DNA of 64,000 nucleotides, taken from NCBI RefSeq assembly GCF_000799715.1, contig NZ_JUHG01000013.1, forward strand, positions 558,001 to 622,000, read 5' to 3'. This DNA comes from Martinezella rhizogenes. Lineage in GTDB: Bacteria; Pseudomonadota; Alphaproteobacteria; Rhizobiales; Rhizobiaceae. Under the pieces are notes generated by a model. It was given only the letters and a program-made list of their open reading frames with translations. It did not search any database and had not been told where the DNA came from. Made by a program: the position numbers and the translations under genes. Below are positions 50,478 to 59,809 of the stretch, piece by piece (position 1 is the first letter of the stretch; each line of letters opens with the position of its first letter).

Positions 50478-51464
50478 ATGCTGGCCTTCATCACCAAACG
50501 ACTTCTGTGGATGATCCCGTCGCTTTTCGCGATCAGCTTCCTCGCCTTCGTGTTGATCCAGTTACCGCCGGGCGACTACGTGACGACCTATATCGCCACG
50601 CTCGCCTCCTCGAACGAGATCGTCGATCAGAATACCGCGGCGCAACTGCGCGAGCGTTTCGGCCTCGATCAGCCGATGATCGTGCAATATCTGAAATGGA
50701 TATGGGGCATCCTGTCGCGCGGCGATTTCGGTATCTCCTTCGAATGGCAGCAACCGGTCTCCGGCCTCATCTGGGAACGGATGGCGCTGACGCTGGTTCT
50801 TGCGCTGGCGACGCTGATCGCCACCTGGGCGATCGCATTGCCGATCGGCGTCTACTCCGCCGTCAAGAAATATTCGATCGGCGACTATCTCTTCACCGCC
50901 TTCACCTTTCTCGGCCTTGCCATTCCATCCTTCCTGCTGGCGCTGGTGCTGATGTATGTCGCGGCCGTGGAGTTCGGCCAGGATGTCGGCGGCCTGTTTT
51001 CGTCCGAGTACGAGACAGCGTCCTGGAGCATCGCCAAGATGCTCGACCTTCTCAAGCATATATGGCTTCCGGTCATCATCCTTGCTGTCTCCTCGACGGC
51101 AAGCCTCATCCGCGTCATGCGCGCCAACATGCTCGACGAACTGCCGAAGCCCTATGTGACGACGGCCCGGGCAAAAGGCCTGTCCGAGTTCAGACTGCTG
51201 GTGAAGTATCCTCTGCGGATCGCCCTCAATCCGTTCATCTCGACGATCGCCTGGCTGCTGCCCAACCTCATTTCCGGTTCCGTCGTGGTGGCGATCGTCC
51301 TCAATCTGCCGACGGCGGGACCGCTGCTGCTGCAATCACTGATGGCGCAGGACATGTATCTCGCCGGCGCCTTCGTACTTTTGATCTGCGCGCTGACGCT
51401 GATCGGCTCGCTGATCAGCGACATCCTGCTCGCGCTGGTCGATCCCCGCATCCGGTTGGAATAG
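50478..51464 (+). CDS. Oligopeptide-type ABC permease, importer 2 (DppB-like)
   Basis: 328 residues from the ATG at 50478 (GGGAC upstream; an in-frame ATG at 50457 would add seven residues). DppB pattern: MLAFITKRLLWMIPSLFAISFLAFVLIQLPPGD, the FGLDQPMIVQYLKW loop, and coupling loop PKPYVTTARAKGLSEFRLLVKYPLRIALNP. About six membrane segments. It should pair with the next gene's product. Confidence 0.9.
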   Translation: MLAFITKRLLWMIPSLFAISFLAFVLIQLPPGDYVTTYIATLASSNEIVDQNTAAQLRERFGLDQPMIVQYLKWIWGILSRGDFGISFEWQQPVSGLIWERMALTLVLALATLIATWAIALPIGVYSAVKKYSIGDYLFTAFTFLGLAIPSFLLALVLMYVAAVEFGQDVGGLFSSEYETASWSIAKMLDLLKHIWLPVIILAVSSTASLIRVMRANMLDELPKPYVTTARAKGLSEFRLLVKYPLRIALNPFISTIAWLLPNLISGSVVVAIVLNLPTAGPLLLQSLMAQDMYLAGAFVLLICALTLIGSLISDILLALVDPRIRLE

Positions 51465-51473
51465 GAGCCTCCC

Positions 51474-52595
51474 ATGGCCGACATCGCCGTCACAAATATT
51501 CCGCCGGACCGCGCCGCCGTCGCCTCGCAATGGCAGCTGATCTGGTGGGCCTTCCGCCGACACAAGCTTGCCATGGTGGCCCTCTTCGTCACCGTGGCGA
51601 TGTATCTCGTCGCCATCGTTCCGGGCTTCTTCGCCATAAACGATCCTTACCTGCAAAATGCGCGGGCGACGTTTCATCCGCCGCAGAGAGTGCATTTCAT
51701 CGAAACCGATAACGGCTTCTCCCTCGGCCTGCACTATTATCCGCTGAAGCTCAGCCGCGACCCGGAAACGCTGGCCGCCATCTTCAAGGAAGACAGGACG
51801 AAGCGGGTCGATGTCAGCCTGTTCGGCTGCGGCTACGAATATTCGGTGCTGGGCCTTTTCAACTCCAACATCCATCTGCTCGCCTCTTCCGACAAATCGA
51901 CGCCGCTGCTCCTGTTCGGCGCGGACCGACTCGGCCGCGATGTCTTCAGCCGGACGGTGCAGGGTTCGCAGATCTCGCTGTCGATCGGTCTTGTCGGCGT
52001 CTTCTTCTCGCTGCTGCTCGGCATCGTGCTCGGCGGCGTCTCCGGCTATTACGGCGGCCGGCTCGATTTCTTCATCCAGCGACTGATCGATTTCGTGCTG
52101 TCGCTGCCGACGATCCCGATCTGGCTCGCCATGGCTGCTGCTCTTCCGCAGGGCTGGCCCGCAGCACTTCAATACATGATGATCACCATCATCCTGTCGC
52201 TGACCGGCTGGGCGCAGCTCGCCCGCGTCGTCCGGGGCCGTTTCCTGTCCCTGCGCACGGAGGAATTCGTGGCAGCAGCTAGGCTCGACGGCGCCCGCGA
52301 GAGCCGGATCATCTTTCGCCACATGCTGCCGAGTTTTGCCAGCCATATCATCGCCTCGATCACGCTCGCCGTGCCGGCGATGATCCTTGCGGAGACGTCG
52401 CTGTCCTTCCTGGGGCTCGGCCTGCAACCACCGACCATCTCGTGGGGGGTATTATTGCGCGAGGCCCAGAACATCCGCTCGATCGCCACGGCGCCATGGC
52501 TCTTCATGCCGGGCCTTGCCGTCGTTATCGCCGTCATGGCGCTCAACCTTCTCGGCGATGGCCTGCGCGATGCGGCCGATCCCTATAACAAATGA
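51474..52595 (+). CDS. Oligopeptide-type ABC permease, importer 2 (DppC-like)
   Basis: 373 residues. It starts nine bases after the DppB-like gene behind GGAG. The N-terminal segment (about residues 17-50) and a periplasmic insert up to residue 140 precede the standard five membrane helices. LLLFGADRLGRDVFSRTVQGSQISL and the coupling segment RTEEFVAAARLDGARESRIIFRHMLP mark the family. It is longer than DppC of importer 1, mainly by the periplasmic part, as is seen in members that pair with the long binding protein type. Confidence 0.92.
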   Translation: MADIAVTNIPPDRAAVASQWQLIWWAFRRHKLAMVALFVTVAMYLVAIVPGFFAINDPYLQNARATFHPPQRVHFIETDNGFSLGLHYYPLKLSRDPETLAAIFKEDRTKRVDVSLFGCGYEYSVLGLFNSNIHLLASSDKSTPLLLFGADRLGRDVFSRTVQGSQISLSIGLVGVFFSLLLGIVLGGVSGYYGGRLDFFIQRLIDFVLSLPTIPIWLAMAAALPQGWPAALQYMMITIILSLTGWAQLARVVRGRFLSLRTEEFVAAARLDGARESRIIFRHMLPSFASHIIASITLAVPAMILAETSLSFLGLGLQPPTISWGVLLREAQNIRSIATAPWLFMPGLAVVIAVMALNLLGDGLRDAADPYNK

Positions 52596-52602
52596 GGCCG
52601 GC

Positions 52603-54324
52603 ATGACCGATATCGTTTCCATGACGGGCGTCAGGCCGCTTCTGCAGGTGAAGAACCTGAGCGTCGACTTCCCCTTGCGTACCGGCAATTTCCGCGCGGT
52701 CGACAACCTCTCCTTTTCGATCGAACCGGGAAAGACGCTCTGCGTCGTCGGCGAGAGCGGATCGGGCAAATCTGTGACGGCGCGCTCGATCCTCCAGATC
52801 GTTGATGCACCCGGCTGTATCGCCAGCGGCTCCATCATTCTGAACGGGTCCAACGGAAGCTCCATCGACATCGTCGGCCTCAATCCGCGCGGCCGTCAGA
52901 TCCGCGCCATCCGCGGGCGCGACATCGCGATGATCTTCCAGGAGCCAATGGCCTCGCTCTCGCCGGTGCATACGGTCGGCGACCAGATCATCGAGGCGCT
53001 GCGCCTTCACACCAGGATGAGCAAGGCGGAGGCGCGCACAGAAGCCATATCGCTGCTCAAACAGGTGGAGATCCCCTCGCCGGACAAAGCGGTGGATCGA
53101 TACACATTTCAATATTCGGGCGGCATGCGCCAACGCGCCATGATCGCCATGGCGCTCGCCTGCAAGCCGCAACTCCTGATCGCCGACGAACCGACCACGG
53201 CGCTCGATGTGACCACGCAGGCCGAAATCCTCGACCTGATTGCCCGGCTGCAAAAAGCCTACGGTATGGCGGTGCTTTTTATCACCCATGACATGGGCGT
53301 GGTGGCACAGATCGCCGATGACGTGCTGGTCATGCACAATGGCGTCGCTAAGGAATATGCACCGGTCGAGCAGATCTTTCACGCGCCGAAGGACGACTAT
53401 ACGCGCATGCTGATCGGCTCCGTCCTGAAGCTCGAGGAGAAGGCCGAGATCAGGCTGGCACGGCCGCCGCTCGACAGGACGGCGGCCCCTATTCTCGAAC
53501 TGCGCAACGTGTCGATGGCCTTCGGTGAAGTGAGAGCGCTCGACGATATCTCCATATCGCTGCTTCCGGGCGAAACGCTCGGGATCGTCGGGGAGAGCGG
53601 CTCCGGCAAGACCACCATGGGCCGCTCGATCATGCGTCTCCTCGATCCGACAGCCGGCGAGATCCTCTATCGCCGCGCCGATGGCGGCATCATCGATCTG
53701 GCGACCGCGAAGGGAGAAAGTCTCGCAGCCGCGCGGCGTGAATTGCGCATGGTTTTCCAGGACCCCTTCGGGTCCCTCAATCCCCGCATGACGGTCTCGC
53801 AGATCATCGGCGAGCCGCTGCTCGTCAACCATATCGCCAAGGGCCGAGCCCTCGACGAGCGCGTTTGCGACCTGATGGAACAGGTGGGCCTCGATCCGAA
53901 GACGCGCGAACGATATCCGCATGCTTTCTCCGGCGGTCAGCGCCAGCGCATCGGCATTGCCCGCGCCATCACCCTCAACCCGCGCATCATCGTCGCCGAC
54001 GAAGCAACCTCGGCGCTCGATGTATCCGTTCGCTCCCAGGTGCTCGACCTGTTGATGCGGCTGCAGGACAAGCTTGGCCTTGCCTATATCTTCATCAGCC
54101 ACGACATTGGCGTCATTCGCTACATGTGCGACCGCGTCGGCGTGATGTACAAGGGGCGGCTCGTCGAGGTCGGCGATGCGGACAAGGTCTGCAACACGCC
54201 TGAGCACGCCTATACGCAAGCGCTTATCTCCGCCATTCCCCGCCCAGATCCGCGCGATCGGGATCACTCGCGGCGTTTCCGCTACGTCGAACCGGACGTG
54301 CTGAAAAACGGCAGTGCCGCGTGA
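52603..54324 (+). CDS. Fused DppD-DppF ABC ATPase, importer 2
   Basis: 573 residues from an ATG at 52603, seven bases after the DppC-like stop. Two complete ATPase domains are fused: the first (about 1-270) with Walker [24 protein letters not shown] and [14 protein letters not shown], and the second (about 295-560) with Walker [38 protein letters not shown] and [14 protein letters not shown]. An [19 protein letters not shown] tail is the usual oligopeptide-ATPase end. Importer 1 next door has the same two functions on separate genes, so the fusion is specific to importer 2. Confidence 0.92.
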   Translation: MTDIVSMTGVRPLLQVKNLSVDFPLRTGNFRAVDNLSFSIEPGKTLCVVGESGSGKSVTARSILQIVDAPGCIASGSIILNGSNGSSIDIVGLNPRGRQIRAIRGRDIAMIFQEPMASLSPVHTVGDQIIEALRLHTRMSKAEARTEAISLLKQVEIPSPDKAVDRYTFQYSGGMRQRAMIAMALACKPQLLIADEPTTALDVTTQAEILDLIARLQKAYGMAVLFITHDMGVVAQIADDVLVMHNGVAKEYAPVEQIFHAPKDDYTRMLIGSVLKLEEKAEIRLARPPLDRTAAPILELRNVSMAFGEVRALDDISISLLPGETLGIVGESGSGKTTMGRSIMRLLDPTAGEILYRRADGGIIDLATAKGESLAAARRELRMVFQDPFGSLNPRMTVSQIIGEPLLVNHIAKGRALDERVCDLMEQVGLDPKTRERYPHAFSGGQRQRIGIARAITLNPRIIVADEATSALDVSVRSQVLDLLMRLQDKLGLAYIFISHDIGVIRYMCDRVGVMYKGRLVEVGDADKVCNTPEHAYTQALISAIPRPDPRDRDHSRRFRYVEPDVLKNGSAA

Positions 54325-54403
54325 TGACGATCGCGCCGATACCCCTCATGCGCGGAGCTCCCTTCCGCGCCATGATCGTTGCAATCGATAGAAGGACAGA
54401 CAG

Positions 54404-55591
54404 ATGAAGATCGACCGCATGCGGGTTTTCATGACCCGGGACAAGGACCGCCCCCGCGTTATCGTCGCACTCGACACGGATGATGGTCTGACGGGCTGGG
54501 GCGAATGCTACAATCACGGCCCCGACAAGGCGTTGCCGCCTATCCTGGACTATCTCTACGGTTTCCTGTCCGGCGAGGACCCGACCCGTATCGACTATCT
54601 GGTGAACCTGCTGATCCAGCAAAGCCGATTCCCGCCGGGAGCACTCGGACTTTCCGCCATCTCGGCGCTCGACCATTGCCTGTGGGATCTTTCCGCCAAG
54701 GCCGCGAATGTTCCGGTCTACAAACTGCTCGGCGGCGCCGTCCGCGACCGCATCAAGGTCTATGCCGGCGTCTACACCGCGCCGGATGCTCCGGCTGCGC
54801 GCGACGAGTTCGATCGCCTCAACGCCGAATGGGGCTTCACAGCCTTCAAGCTCAGCCCCTGGCGCGTCGACATCCACGCCCATCGCTGGGGCAATGTCGT
54901 CAAGGCGTCAGCGGATTATTTCCGCTCGCTGCGCGAGACCGTGCGCGACGATTATGAGATCGCCTTCGACGCGCACGCACAGATTTTCGAGCCGGTTGCC
55001 GCAAGGCAGCTCGGCAATGCGCTGGCACCTTACGATCCGCTATTCTACGAGGAGCCGCTGCGTCCGGAAAACATCGACATGTGGGGCGACCTCAAGCAGG
55101 GGCTGAATTGCGTGCTGGCGACCGGGGAGTCGCTCTACAATCGCAACGAATTCCTGCGCCTGCTTCAGGTCAAGGGCGCCGACCTCATCCAGCCCGACAT
55201 CTGCGTCGTCGGCGGTATCAGCGAGATGCGACGCATCGCGACACTTGCCGAAGCCTATTTCGTCGGGGTGGCGCCGCACAATCCGATGGGGCCACTGGCA
55301 ACTGCCGTCAACGTACACTTCTCGGCGGCCACGCAGAACTTCCGCATCCTCGAATACCGGCTGCCCAAGGGCCAGGCCTATGTCTATGGCGGCAAGGATA
55401 TCGAAAAGCGGCAGGGCGAGACGCGTTATGTCGTCGACCCCTATTTGCCGAAGGACGGCTATCTGGAGCTCAGGCCCGACAGGCCCGGCTGGGGTGTCGA
55501 GATGGACGAAAAGGCGATGGAAGAGGAAGGCTACATCCATTGGCAGCGTCGCGTCCCCAAACGCCCTGATGGTTCCTATGCCTTCGCTTAA
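54404..55591 (+). CDS. Mandelate racemase/muconate lactonizing (enolase superfamily) dehydratase
   Basis: 395 residues. The N-terminal capping domain (RVFMTRDKDRPRVIVALDTDDGLTGWGECYNHGP) and the TIM barrel carry AFDAHAQIFEP, FYEEPLRPEN and ATGESLYN as the three metal-binding acids and a VAPHNPMGPLATAVN His. The AFKLSPWR strand has a Lys but not the KxK of racemases, so a sugar-acid dehydratase of the galactonate/mannonate/arabinonate type is most likely. Its 2-keto-3-deoxy product would suit the DapA-family aldolase of the same locus. It ends the rightward arm and is followed by a terminator. Confidence 0.88.
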   Translation: MKIDRMRVFMTRDKDRPRVIVALDTDDGLTGWGECYNHGPDKALPPILDYLYGFLSGEDPTRIDYLVNLLIQQSRFPPGALGLSAISALDHCLWDLSAKAANVPVYKLLGGAVRDRIKVYAGVYTAPDAPAARDEFDRLNAEWGFTAFKLSPWRVDIHAHRWGNVVKASADYFRSLRETVRDDYEIAFDAHAQIFEPVAARQLGNALAPYDPLFYEEPLRPENIDMWGDLKQGLNCVLATGESLYNRNEFLRLLQVKGADLIQPDICVVGGISEMRRIATLAEAYFVGVAPHNPMGPLATAVNVHFSAATQNFRILEYRLPKGQAYVYGGKDIEKRQGETRYVVDPYLPKDGYLELRPDRPGWGVEMDEKAMEEEGYIHWQRRVPKRPDGSYAFA

Positions 55592-55601
55592 GTGAGTGGT
55601 T

Positions 55602-55639
55602 GGGTCGGCATGCTGCCTCGATGGCCATCATGCCGACCC
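55602..55639 (+). terminator. Terminator hairpin at the end of the importer 2 operon
   Basis: A perfect 11-bp stem (GGGTCGGCATG with CATGCCGACCC) and a 16-base loop lie 10 bases after the dehydratase stop. No strong T-run follows. Confidence 0.65.
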
Positions 55640-55772
55640 CGGCTCACGCTTATCGCGAGCTCATAAAGATTGGATTCAGTCTTTTTTCGTAATTCTCCGT
55701 TAGCAATACATGCTGGTGAACTCCCGATAGCATGGATCGTGCTGTCGACCCTTGTTTTGCGTGCGGGCTCCT

Positions 55773-56798
55773 ATGCGTCTTTCGGCTGTATCAGCAATCC
55801 TTCTTGCTTCCCTGGCATTGTCAGGTTGCTCCACCAGTTCCGGTGCGGGCGACCTCGCGGCCGGGCTGCCCTCACCCGAAACAACCAACTCCATCACCCG
55901 CTCAGACGGTCCCGTACCCGCGGCCAGTGTCGGCGAAGTGATTGCGCGGTCGGAACAGCAGCAGGGCCTATACGCTTCGCCAGGCCCTCGCCCGCAAGCG
56001 TTCCTGTCGGTGAGCAAGACGGAGAGCACGCCGCTCCCCGCGGAAAGGCCAGTGGCCTTGCTAATGCCCGCCAATCCCAGGATCAGCAGCATAGCGCCGC
56101 AGACACGCTCACCGATCTATAGTCACCGTTTTCGCGACGCCAAGCCGATCAATTTCGGCGTCTCCTCGCCAAGAAAGCTTGCCGTGCATGGAGTCGACGT
56201 TTCGCGCTGGCAGGGTGATATCGACTGGCAAACGCTGCGAACGCAGGGCGCGAACTTCGTCTACATCAAGGCAACCGATGGCGGCGATCATCTCGACCCG
56301 ATGTTCAGGCAGAACTGGCGCAAGGCCAAGGAGGCTGGGCTAAAGCGCGGCGCCTATCACTTCTTCTACTGGTGCCGGACCGCCGGCGAACAGGCCGACT
56401 GGTTCATCCGTAACGTCCCGAAAGAAGCGGGCGCCCTGCCGCCGGTGATCGACGTCGAGTGGAACGGCGAATCGAGCTGCAAGCAGCGTGTCTCGCGGGA
56501 GCGTGTCCTCGACAAAATGCAGGTCTTCATGGACAAGCTCGAGCGATATTACGGCCAGCGTCCGATCATCTACACCGCACCGGACTTTTATCGTGACAAT
56601 CTGAGGGGCGCGTTTCTCGAACACCCCTTCTGGCTGCGTGCGGTGGCCGAACATCCCTCAAAGGTCTATCCGGGCCGCAAGTGGCTGTTCTGGCAATATT
56701 CGGGTTCCGGCCTGTCGCACGGCGTCGAAGGCCGAATCGACCTCAATGCCTTCCATGGCAGCGAAGACGAGTGGCAAAATTGGGTGGCGACGAACTGA
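55773..56798 (+). CDS. GH25-family lysozyme-like lipoprotein
   Basis: 341 residues from ATG at 55773, chosen because it gives a clean lipoprotein signal (MRLSAVSAILLASLALSGC, lipobox ending at C19). A low-complexity linker reaches about residue 130. The GH25 barrel follows: HGVDVSRWQGDIDW at 139, YIKATDGGDHLDP, GAYHFFYWCR, PPVIDVEWNGESS and WLFWQYSGSGL, including the catalytic DxE pattern of muramidases. It likely cleaves or remodels peptidoglycan at the outer or inner membrane. It stands between a terminator and the ParDE operon; no ribosome site is strong. Confidence 0.88.
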   Translation: MRLSAVSAILLASLALSGCSTSSGAGDLAAGLPSPETTNSITRSDGPVPAASVGEVIARSEQQQGLYASPGPRPQAFLSVSKTESTPLPAERPVALLMPANPRISSIAPQTRSPIYSHRFRDAKPINFGVSSPRKLAVHGVDVSRWQGDIDWQTLRTQGANFVYIKATDGGDHLDPMFRQNWRKAKEAGLKRGAYHFFYWCRTAGEQADWFIRNVPKEAGALPPVIDVEWNGESSCKQRVSRERVLDKMQVFMDKLERYYGQRPIIYTAPDFYRDNLRGAFLEHPFWLRAVAEHPSKVYPGRKWLFWQYSGSGLSHGVEGRIDLNAFHGSEDEWQNWVATN

Positions 56799-56865
56799 GC
56801 TCATCAATCCCGATACCCCACCTGAGCCGGATAACTCCACCGCGATTGCCTCACCGTAGCAAATA

Positions 56866-56901
56866 TTGACATATTGTTCTACGAATCCCATAATTAATGG
56901 G
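56866..56901 (+). promoter_or_regulatory. ParDE promoter with operator palindrome
   Basis: TTGACA (56866-56871) and CATAAT (56889-56894) are 17 bp apart, a near-consensus sigma-70-type promoter. CCCAT-AATTA-ATGGG (56887-56901) overlaps the -10 and is a plausible site for self-repression by ParD. Confidence 0.65.
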
Positions 56902-56921
56902 TGGAAAGGAAGGGTATGCAG

Positions 56922-57179
56922 ATGACATCGGAAAGCATTCATGTCCGCGTGGGCGGGCCGCTTCAGGCCCATATCCGGCAACAAATCGGCGAGAGCGGTC
57001 TCTACGAAAATGCCAGCGAATACATCCGCGCACTTATCCGCAAGGATCTGCAAAGCCAGGATCACGCTTGGGAATGGCTGCGCAAGCAACTGGAACCCGC
57101 CCTGCGGGCTGATGAAAGTGAATTTAAGGCTGTTTCGGCCGAAGATGTGATCCGGCGGAACCAGAAGAAAACCCGTTAG
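56922..57179 (+). CDS. parD: ParD-family antitoxin
   Basis: 85 residues from the ATG at 56922, seven bases behind GGAAGGG (upstream ATG at 56916 is too close). The ribbon-helix-helix (SESIHVRVGGPLQAHIRQQIGESGLYENASEYIRALIRKDL) is followed by a toxin-binding tail (EFKAVSAEDVIRRNQKK). It neutralises the ParE toxin encoded two bases downstream and likely represses the operon from the palindrome over the promoter. Confidence 0.9.
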   Translation: MTSESIHVRVGGPLQAHIRQQIGESGLYENASEYIRALIRKDLQSQDHAWEWLRKQLEPALRADESEFKAVSAEDVIRRNQKKTR

Positions 57180-57181
57180 AC

Positions 57182-57538
57182 ATGACCGGATACCTTTTCT
57201 ATCCGACTGCGGACGCTGCGCAGGATCGTATTTGGAACGACACAGTCGCGACTTGGGGGGAGCAGCAAGCCGCGAGCTATATCCGTGGCTTGCACGCGCA
57301 CCTGCAGAAACTCTCCGAAACTCGAGCGCTCTGGCGCAGGCTTCCCAATAATCTCGTTATACCTGCTGACCTCGGAACGCTCGCCTACTTCAGCCGATAC
57401 GAACGGCACTACGTGTTTTTCCGGGAACTCCCAAGCGGCATGATCGGCGTCATGAGCATCCTGCATGACCGGATGGACGCACCCGTTCGTCTTGCCGAAG
57501 ATCTTGCCACACTCGCCTCGCACCCCATTGAGGAATAG
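57182..57538 (+). CDS. parE: ParE/RelE-family toxin
   Basis: 118 residues. The small alpha/beta RelE-fold pattern is present: DAAQDRIWNDTVATWGEQQAASYIRGLHAHLQKL, RRLPNNLVIPADLGTLAYFSRYERHYVFFRE, and a terminal IGVMSILHDRMD strand. ParE toxins poison DNA gyrase, and RelE ones cleave mRNA; the ParD partner points to ParE. The start is two bases after the antitoxin stop. It is a slightly long member of the family. Confidence 0.88.
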   Translation: MTGYLFYPTADAAQDRIWNDTVATWGEQQAASYIRGLHAHLQKLSETRALWRRLPNNLVIPADLGTLAYFSRYERHYVFFRELPSGMIGVMSILHDRMDAPVRLAEDLATLASHPIEE

Positions 57539-57576
57539 CCAAGTCAAACAACTCATTCAATTCGCCGCCAAGCGCT

Positions 57577-58398
57577 TCAATACTGCGTGAAATCGCCGGT
57601 TTCCGACTGCAACAACGTCAGAGGATAGCGGGCCGGATGGTGCACGAGCGCCGTCATGTTCACCGGCCGATTGCGATCGTCGAAGGCGATCTGATCGACA
57701 GTCAGAACTGCGGCTGGCGGCGTAAGCTCCAGGATAGCCGTTTCTTCATCGGTGGCGATGCGCGCGCTTAATGTCGTCTGTCCGCGCTTCGGATAAATCC
57801 GGTAGCGTTCGCGCAATTCCGCATAAAGAGAACGGTTGGCAACGCCCCAGTCGAGATCCAGGAGACCGGCGACGCGGCCAGCGGGAATCCAGTCGGTCTG
57901 TATGACCGCCGGTATATTGTCGATCAGACGCAATCTGGTGAGTACGACCACTTCCGCACCAGGCGCGAGGAACAGCGGACGGCTTATGTCGAGTGGCGCG
58001 CGAACGATGCTGGCCTCAATCAGGCGATGGCCGGGATTGCGGCCGTTGGCCAATGCGGTGCTGGTAAAACTCTTCAAGACCTGCAGCTCGAACCCACCAC
58101 CATGCTCGGTGACGTAGAGCCCCTTGCCCGGCTGGCTTTGGACCACGCCCTGCTGAATCAGCTCGCGAATCGCGTGGCGAACCGTGATGCGGCTGACATT
58201 GTAAAGATCGACGAGTTCTCGCTCGGACGGCAGCTTGCCGCGCAAGGGAAGCTTGCCGTCGCGGATGGACGCCAGCAGCGCTTCGTACACTTGCTTGTGC
58301 AGGGGGCGCGGATCGCCTCGATCAACCATGTCTTGTGTTTCAATCAACGTTCCCTTGCTCTGGCGCGTGTTCAAATGCCGTTTCCCTCGTGACCTCAT
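57577..58398 (-). CDS. GntR-family regulator, HutC/UTRA subfamily
   Basis: 273 residues from an ATG at 58398 behind GAAGG (a start at 58329, MVDRGDPRPLHKQ, would suit the family equally). The winged helix is at about residues 35-100 (RPLHKQVYEALLASIRDGKLPL, LPSERELVDLYNVSRITVRHAIRELIQQGVVQSQPGKGLYV), and the UTRA effector domain follows (EVVVLTRLRLIDNIPAVIQTDWIP, LTVDQIAFDDRNRPVNMTALVHHPARYPL). It is divergent from the sugar importer with a GntR-type palindrome in between, so it most likely controls that importer with a sugar or sugar phosphate as inducer. Confidence 0.9.
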   Translation of the reverse strand: MRSRGKRHLNTRQSKGTLIETQDMVDRGDPRPLHKQVYEALLASIRDGKLPLRGKLPSERELVDLYNVSRITVRHAIRELIQQGVVQSQPGKGLYVTEHGGGFELQVLKSFTSTALANGRNPGHRLIEASIVRAPLDISRPLFLAPGAEVVVLTRLRLIDNIPAVIQTDWIPAGRVAGLLDLDWGVANRSLYAELRERYRIYPKRGQTTLSARIATDEETAILELTPPAAVLTVDQIAFDDRNRPVNMTALVHHPARYPLTLLQSETGDFTQY

Positions 58399-58442
58399 TC
58401 AGGCCTTCGCCATCTTTGACGCAAATCTCTTGAAAGTCCATA

Positions 58443-58473
58443 TTGACATGACTGGTCATAACCAGTCCTATTA
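58443..58473 (+). promoter_or_regulatory. Importer promoter with GntR-type operator
   Basis: TTGACA (58443-58448) is followed by the palindrome ACTGGT-CATA-ACCAGT (58451-58466), which lies inside the spacer; a -10 such as CTATTA (58468-58473) is possible. The TGGT-N4-ACCA core fits a GntR/HutC operator. Confidence 0.65.
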
Positions 58474-58536
58474 ACGCCAAGGAGCCGTAGAGTTCCGCAC
58501 GATGCCAAAGCGTTATCACAATCAAGGGAACGGTTC

Positions 58537-59793
58537 ATGTTTAAGAAAAGCCTTGCTGCCCTGTCGCTCTGCGCTGGCCTTTGGACGGTCTCGGCCCATG
58601 CCGAGACAATCTCCGTCTTCTGCGCGCCGACAGAATTTGAGTTGTGCACCAACGTCGCCAATGCCTGGAAGGAGAAGACAGGCAATGAGGCAAAGATCAA
58701 CAAGATGCCCGCGCTGCTGGACGATGCGATCCCGCTCTACCAGCAGCTGCTTGCGGCGAAATCGACCGATGTCGACGTCCTGTTTCTCGACGTCATCTGG
58801 CTCGGCATGTTCAAGAGCAACCTGCTCGACCTCAAGACGCTGATCCCGCAGGCCGATCAGGACAAGCATTTCGCATCGACGCTTAACGCCGCGAAACTGG
58901 GCGGCAACCTTGTCGCCATGCCCGCCTATATGGATGTCGGGCTGATGTTCTACCGCAAGGATCTGCTGGAGAAATACGGCAAGCAGCCGCCGAAAACCTG
59001 GGACGAACTGGCGACGACCGCCAAGGAAATCCAGGACAAGGAACGCGCCGCCGGCCACCCCGACATGTGGGGCTATGCCTGGCAGGCAAAGAGTTACGAA
59101 GGGCTGACCTGCGATGCCATCGAGCTCATCGCCTCGAATGGCGGCGGCACGATCATTTCCGATGACGGCAAGGTGACGATCGACAATCCGCAAGCCGCCG
59201 AGGCAATCGGCAAGGCCAAGGGCTGGATAGGTTCAATCAGCCCGGACGGCGTGCTGAACTATGACGAGGAAGCGTCGCGGGCGATCTTCGAATCGGGCAA
59301 CGCGGTCTTCCACCGCAATTGGCCCTATGTCTGGGGGACATCGCACCAGACAGGAAGCGCCATCATCGACAAGGTCGGCGTCATGCCGCTTCCGGTCGGT
59401 AAAGAGGGGCAAAAGTCCAGCGGTTGCCTTGGGCCGATGTATTACGGCGTGTCGAAGTACTCCGCCAAACCGAAGATCGCCGCCGACTTCGTCAACTTCA
59501 TCACCGGCCCCGACATGCAGAAAATGCGAGCCCTCAAGGATGCGGTCAATCCGTCCATCCCAGCGCTCTATAGCGATTCCGAGATCCTGGCCAAGATCCC
59601 CTTCCTCAAGGACAACCAGCAGGCCTTCGCCGACAGCGCCGTGCGCCCGTCGGGTTACACCGGCACCAGCTACAACAGGGTGTCACAGGCCTTCTATCGT
59701 ACCGTCCATGACATGCTGTCCAGCGGAACCGATATCAAATCCGGCCTGACGTCGCTCGCGGGCCGGCTAGAGAAACTCAAGGAAAGCCGCTGA
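58537..59793 (+). CDS. Sugar ABC transporter substrate-binding protein (SBP family 1)
   Basis: 418 residues. Signal peptide about residues 1-22 (LAALSLCAGLWTVSAHA). The mature part is a MalE-type binding protein related to those for trehalose/maltose/sucrose-like sugars: TISVFCAPTEFELCTNVANAWKEKTGNEAKINKMPA, DVDVLFLDVIWLGMF, FHRNWPYVWG. A Trp/Tyr-rich pocket suits disaccharides. Its gene is first of a four-gene importer and is followed by a hairpin. Confidence 0.9.
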   Translation: MFKKSLAALSLCAGLWTVSAHAETISVFCAPTEFELCTNVANAWKEKTGNEAKINKMPALLDDAIPLYQQLLAAKSTDVDVLFLDVIWLGMFKSNLLDLKTLIPQADQDKHFASTLNAAKLGGNLVAMPAYMDVGLMFYRKDLLEKYGKQPPKTWDELATTAKEIQDKERAAGHPDMWGYAWQAKSYEGLTCDAIELIASNGGGTIISDDGKVTIDNPQAAEAIGKAKGWIGSISPDGVLNYDEEASRAIFESGNAVFHRNWPYVWGTSHQTGSAIIDKVGVMPLPVGKEGQKSSGCLGPMYYGVSKYSAKPKIAADFVNFITGPDMQKMRALKDAVNPSIPALYSDSEILAKIPFLKDNQQAFADSAVRPSGYTGTSYNRVSQAFYRTVHDMLSSGTDIKSGLTSLAGRLEKLKESR

Positions 59794-59809
59794 CACCACC
59801 TTGAGCGCC

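Noticed and set aside
52543..54267. Minus-strand open frame of 574 codons opposite the fused ATPase gene
   Set aside because: Antisense shadow of a conserved ABC ATPase; no recognisable motifs.
55458..55595. Short frames at the end of the dehydratase gene
   Set aside because: Shadows of the enolase-superfamily protein in other frames.
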